From NCBI RefSeq assembly GCF_900104525.1, contig NZ_LT629711.1:1364001-1428000 (forward strand): DNA of 64,000 bases. Direction: 5' to 3'. Numbering within the stretch: the first letter of the stretch is position 1; each line of letters opens with the position of its first letter. A program made the translations under genes and the position numbers. Shown piece by piece: positions 62,184 through 64,000 of this stretch. The DNA is from Pedococcus dokdonensis. GTDB taxonomy: Bacteria > Actinomycetota > Actinomycetes > Actinomycetales > Dermatophilaceae. A model generated the notes under the pieces. It was not told the DNA's origin, did not search any database, and worked only from the letters and a program-made list of their open reading frames with translations.

Positions 62184-63755
62184 TCAGCGCATCGCGACGA
62201 GGTCCTGGAGCAGGATCGCCTGACGGCGGCGGAAGAGGTCGGCGCCGAGGCGGGTGCCGACCACCAGTGCCACCGCACCGAAGAGCGGGCCGACGACCAG
62301 CGCCACCCAGCTCGCCCACCCGACGCCGAGGTATGCCGCGACGGCCAGTCCCAGCGCCGGCAGCGACAGCGTCATCACGGCGGCGCCACAGACCGCCTGG
62401 ACGCCAAGGGTCACCCCTGCCGAGCCCGGACGGCTGGTGAACGGGTTCTCGCCCGGTGCCGGCACGGCATACTGCTTGACCGCACTCGTGACGCACGCGA
62501 CCGCGAAACCGTTGAGGGCGAACGCACACGCCGTGCCGAAGGTCGCCGGCAGCATCCGCCACGGGGACCCGAGGAGCGGCCCGAGCAAGGAGTAGACCGG
62601 GACGCAGACGAGCGCCATCAACCCCGAGGGGAACAGCCGCCCGAGTCGGTCGCTCACGCCGTCGACGCCCGAGGCGACGTGCATCCAGAACGCCGTGGAG
62701 TCGTAGCCGACGTCGTTGTGCTGGCCCCATCCGATGAGGTAGGCCGACGCGACGGGCATGGCGAGCAGGGCCAGGTCGGAGCCCGAGCCCACACCGGGGA
62801 TCAGCAGTCCGGCCGGCAGCAGGACCGTCATGATGGCGGGCACGTTGAACCGGGGGTCGCGGATCCAGTAGGTGCCCGCGCGCGCGGCGATGGCGCCCAT
62901 CGGGGTCGCCGGCAGGCGTCCGAACAGCCCCAGACCGGCCGAGACCTTGCCGCCGTCGGTGGCGACCACCCGCGGGTTGCGCAGCACCGAGACGAGCAGC
63001 CGTTCCCACGCCACCAGCAGGACCAGGCACAGGGCCGCCGCCAGCGCGAGGCGGGCCAGGCCCACCCCCCAGTCGCCCAGCGCGAGGTCGCCGGGGGCCG
63101 CCCAGGCCCAGCCGAGCGGGGTCCAGGCCAGGACGCGCGCGAGGCTCGCGAGGCTGTCCCGGTCGATCCCCCCATCGGACAGCCCACCGATCAGCGGGCC
63201 GGCCACGACGAGCAGCAGCAGTCCCCCGATCCCGGCCACGTCGCGCCCCCGGCGGGTGGCCAGGATCGCGGCTGCCGCGGCGGTGACGATCCGGCTCAGG
63301 AGCACACAGCTCAGCAAGCCCAGGACGCCACCCACCAGGGCGGCCAGCGTCGCAGCGACGGACCACGAGCTCGCCACCACGGTGCCCAGCAGCAGCAGCG
63401 CCGTCGCGAGGCCGGGCAGGCCGACCAGCGCGGTGAGCACCAGCCCGAGGGCCAGGGTCCGCTCGCGCACGGCGAAGGTCGCGAACCGTGTGGGGTCCAG
63501 GGTCGGGTCGACCCCGAACAGGACGATCGGCAGGAGGGTCCAGCCCGCCATCAGGGCAGAGCCGGTCACCACGACCACCGTGCGCGACAGGGCGACATCG
63601 CCCTCGGCCCGGAGGACACCCATCATGACCAGCCCGAACACGACGAACCCGCCGCCGTAGAGCAGGCCCAGGACCATCCCGACGATGGCCGCGACGCTGC
63701 GGCGCAGGCCGTTGCGCAGGAGGTGGAGCTTCAGTCGGACGAGGTGCGCAACCAC
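62184..63755 (-). CDS. ABC transporter permease
   Basis: 523 aa integral membrane protein with about 12-14 hydrophobic segments, alternating with short loops (GLLYGGGFVVFGLVMMGVLR, GLPGLATALLLLGTVVA, CVLLSRIVTAAAAAIL). It overlaps the ATPase gene start-to-stop by 25 nt, so they form an exporter pair. The large size and lack of a known substrate domain suit an ABC-2-type exporter (drug, peptide or lipid). GTG 63755. Confidence 0.83.
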   Translation of the reverse strand: MVAHLVRLKLHLLRNGLRRSVAAIVGMVLGLLYGGGFVVFGLVMMGVLRAEGDVALSRTVVVVTGSALMAGWTLLPIVLFGVDPTLDPTRFATFAVRERTLALGLVLTALVGLPGLATALLLLGTVVASSWSVAATLAALVGGVLGLLSCVLLSRIVTAAAAAILATRRGRDVAGIGGLLLLVVAGPLIGGLSDGGIDRDSLASLARVLAWTPLGWAWAAPGDLALGDWGVGLARLALAAALCLVLLVAWERLLVSVLRNPRVVATDGGKVSAGLGLFGRLPATPMGAIAARAGTYWIRDPRFNVPAIMTVLLPAGLLIPGVGSGSDLALLAMPVASAYLIGWGQHNDVGYDSTAFWMHVASGVDGVSDRLGRLFPSGLMALVCVPVYSLLGPLLGSPWRMLPATFGTACAFALNGFAVACVTSAVKQYAVPAPGENPFTSRPGSAGVTLGVQAVCGAAVMTLSLPALGLAVAAYLGVGWASWVALVVGPLFGAVALVVGTRLGADLFRRRQAILLQDLVAMR

Positions 63756-64000
63756 GCCAGCCCCTCCACGGTGGTGCGGCCCCCGACCAGGTCGAGGAAG
63801 CGGTCCTCGAGGCTGGCCCCGGCACGGACCTCGCCGAGCGGGCCGGCGGCCCGCACGACCCCCGCCGCGATGATCGCGACGTCGGTGCAGATCCGCTCGA
63901 CCAGGTCCATCACGTGGCTGGACAGCACGACGGTGCCCCCGTTGGCGGCGAAGTCCTCGAGGATTCCGCGGATCGTCCTGGCCGACACGGGATCGACCGC
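63731..64000 (-). CDS. ABC transporter ATP-binding protein, C-terminal part
   Basis: Runs off the right edge; 89 codons seen. VDPVSARTIRGILEDF is the Walker B/D-loop neighbourhood and TVVLSSHVMDLVERICTDVA the H-loop with switch His, as in ABC-2-type export ATPases. The tail (ASLEDRFLDLVGG) is the family C-terminus. Confidence 0.88.
   Translation of the reverse strand, partial: AVDPVSARTIRGILEDFAANGGTVVLSSHVMDLVERICTDVAIIAAGVVRAAGPLGEVRAGASLEDRFLDLVGGRTTVEGLAWLRTSSD

Overview
The window is a high-GC chromosomal segment from an actinobacterium, most likely of the Intrasporangiaceae or a close Micrococcales relative. This rests on the rRNA sequences, an arg cluster ordered C-J-B-D-F-R-H, a PriA-type HisA, DUF222/HNH genes, an F420-dependent glucose-6-phosphate dehydrogenase and a polyphosphate glucokinase. 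Much of the gene order recalls the Mycobacterium tuberculosis chromosome from memory (infC-rpmI-rplT-tsnR-pheS-pheT-arg cluster; mpg-tyrS-TPR-HAD; glnE-glnA2; panB). The left 46 kb is coded almost wholly on the minus strand; the right end is mostly plus.

Layout. 1-1.1 kb: start of a HAD phosphatase and a TPR protein. 1.2-6.8 kb: a complete rRNA operon (16S-23S-5S, minus strand) with promoter, processing stem and terminator, and no spacer tRNA. 7.2-13 kb: tyrS, a 3-methyladenine glycosylase gene and an sdhCAB operon headed by a small protein gene. 13-20.8 kb: arginine operon argC-ACT-argJ-argB-argD-argF-argR-argH, nearly every junction overlapping by 1 or 4 nt, with two ARG boxes at the argC start and no argG. 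20.8-29.7 kb: a methyltransferase, an SDR, pheST, a soluble histidine kinase, a TrmH-family rRNA methyltransferase and rplT-rpmI-infC with a leader hairpin. 30-33.2 kb: DUF1844 protein, a WXG100-like/beta-propeller fusion, an MFS transporter, DUF952. 33.3-39.6 kb: histidine operon hisD-hisC-hisB-X-hisH-Y-priA-sseB, where X and Y are uncharacterised. 39.7-46.5 kb: MFS transporter, glnE, a PP2C-like protein and glnA2, with a GlnR-type box upstream of glnA2.

46.6-51.4 kb is the accessory part: a run of small unrelated genes on both strands, lower in GC, separated by copies of a roughly 45-bp hairpin repeat, ending in a frameshifted DUF222/HNH endonuclease gene. 51.5-64 kb: FAD oxidoreductase, a secreted M6 protease, panB, a secreted M36-like protease, fgd, a methyltransferase, a small YWYN protein, map, ppgK and an ABC exporter running off the right edge.

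Three themes stand out. Uncharacterised proteins are translationally locked into core nitrogen and amino-acid operons (ACT protein in arg, X and Y in his, PP2C between glnA2 and glnE). Many starts sit 6-7 nt after a -10 hexamer, implying leaderless mRNAs. The octamer GTATGCCG/CGGCATAC occurs far more often than composition predicts.
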